This document shows, piece by piece, positions 63,245 to 64,000 of a stretch of 64,000 nt of DNA. Position numbers and translations under genes: made by a program. The DNA is taken from assembly GCF_902859915.1 (NCBI RefSeq), contig NZ_CADIKK010000025.1, positions 1-64,000 on the forward strand, given 5' to 3'. The stretch comes from Paraburkholderia ultramafica. Its GTDB lineage: Bacteria > Pseudomonadota > Gammaproteobacteria > Burkholderiales > Burkholderiaceae. The first letter of the stretch is position 1. Every line of letters starts with the position of its first letter. The notes below the pieces were generated by a model that was given only the letters and a program-made list of their open reading frames with translations, did not search any database and was not told where the DNA came from.

Positions 63245-63859
63245 TTATTCCTTATTTTCGCGCTGCAGCAAATGAAAGTGGACAGCGCCCGCTTTCCCTT
63301 GCCGCACGATTTCCCAGCCGGCGAGCGCCTCGTTCCCGTTGAGTTCGAGCGCGTCGCCTGCTTCCACATACAGAAAACCTTCCGCGCTGACGAGCGGCAC
63401 GGTCAGCGCGAGCGCTTTGCCGAGCAAGTCGCCGTCAAACGGCGGATCGAGGAACACGACGTCGAACGATCCGGGCGCGAGACTCGCGGCAAGCCGCAAA
63501 CCGTCTGCCTCAGCGATTTCGATCGTGCGCGCCGCGAGGCGTTCCTGGTTCGCGCGCAACTGGCCGGCGGCTCGCGCATTGCGTTCCACCATCAACACCC
63601 GCGCCGCGCCGCGCGACGCGGCCTCGAAGCCCAGCGCGCCGCTGCCGGCGAACAGATCCAGGCAGCGCTGGCCATCCAGACGCTGGCCGAGCCAGTTGAA
63701 CAGCGTTTCGCGCACGCGGTCGGGCGTGGGGCGCAAGCCGTCGAGATCGAGCACGGGCAAGGGCGTGCGCTTCCAGTCGCCGCCGATGATACGGATGGCG
63801 TGCGGCTTACCGCCTTTGGACAAAGCGCCATGGGCGCGTGAAGGTGCGGAACGAGGCAT
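63245..63859 (-). CDS. rsmD: 16S rRNA (guanine(966)-N(2))-methyltransferase
   Basis: The 204-residue SAM-dependent enzyme has motif I LDLFAGSGALGFEAASRGA and the N6/N2-amino methyltransferase motif DPPF in VVFLDPPFDGD. It also carries the family N-terminal RIIGGDWKRTPLP and PTPDRVRETLFNWL. The first 20 residues are a basic extension. It starts at 63859 and runs with coaD on the minus strand (112-bp gap). Confidence 0.96.
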   Translation of the reverse strand: MPRSAPSRAHGALSKGGKPHAIRIIGGDWKRTPLPVLDLDGLRPTPDRVRETLFNWLGQRLDGQRCLDLFAGSGALGFEAASRGAARVLMVERNARAAGQLRANQERLAARTIEIAEADGLRLAASLAPGSFDVVFLDPPFDGDLLGKALALTVPLVSAEGFLYVEAGDALELNGNEALAGWEIVRQGKAGAVHFHLLQRENKE

Positions 63860-64000
63860 GCAGTTTCAATAACGTTATGAATGCGCCCGCGACGTCGAGA
63901 TACGCGGGCCGGAGCGCCAACGTTACCACAGGGGCGCCGCGCGTCCAGCCTGGCCGATCGGCCGATACGACGGGCGGCGGCGCGCCTGATAAAATGACCG
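63860..64000. other. Region upstream of rsmD, to window edge
   Basis: The 141 bp contain no complete gene. GATAAAAT near 63987-63994 could be a plus-strand -10 box for a gene starting beyond the window, but no -35 is visible. Nothing else is apparent. Confidence 0.3.

Overview
The window is chromosomal DNA of high GC content (roughly 62-65% by eye) from a beta-proteobacterium. Gene order and protein sequences point to Burkholderiaceae, most likely Paraburkholderia. The main evidence is two housekeeping blocks: kdsD-kdsC-lptC-lptA-lptB-rpoN-hpf-ptsN-hprK-rapZ, and lolB-ispE-tRNA-Gln-prs-rplY-pth. A beta-proteobacterial SSB/UvrA/MFS neighbourhood supports this. I see no prophage, insertion sequence, CRISPR array or rRNA. 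One tRNA is present.

Layout: 1-1.9 kb holds the end of ilvA, a 5'-nucleotidase and queF. 2.0-6.3 kb is a D-amino-acid catabolism locus: RidA-family protein, D-aminoacylase and an RpiR regulator, divergent from a PLP/zinc D-amino-acid deaminase. 6.4-8.5 kb is a DHA2 efflux pump with its MarR regulator. 8.7-11.0 kb carries an EcsC-family protein, an HSL-type esterase and a CHRD protein. 11.0-19.4 kb is an accessory signalling block: a 1491-residue BvgS/EvgS-like hybrid kinase, an aquaporin and three consecutive RcsB-like response regulators. 19.7-21.3 kb has a broken MFS gene and an intact divergent LysR regulator. 21.7-27.1 kb is a ba3-type cytochrome oxidase cluster with three multiheme cytochromes c and a 58-residue subunit IIa.

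27.2-43.1 kb is mostly single genes: MCP, DUF4239-like membrane protein, ssb, MFS, uvrA, AI-2E-family permease, PepSY membrane protein, purU, Nudix hydrolase, LysE exporter, apt and a KefB-type antiporter. 43.3-52.7 kb is the conserved Kdo/LPS-transport/sigma-54/PTS-Ntr block plus a Lon-substrate-binding-domain protein. 52.7-54.7 kb has mutY and mutM side by side. 54.8-63.9 kb has a TPR protein, lolB, ispE, tRNA-Gln(TTG), prs, rplY, pth, a four-copy 46-bp hairpin repeat in front of a TTG-started hisC, a ferredoxin, coaD and rsmD.

The most notable items are: the 46-bp repeat array whose arms show paired base changes; the phosphorelay with one hybrid kinase and three RcsB-like regulators; the five-unit 10-bp phased repeat next to an orphan terminator; the MFS gene damaged by an internal deletion and two frameshifts; a 31-bp-spaced operator pair in front of the LysR gene; and the cytochrome-rich ba3 oxidase operon. 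Nothing here is a clearly new system. The repeat array and the multi-regulator phosphorelay are the best candidates.
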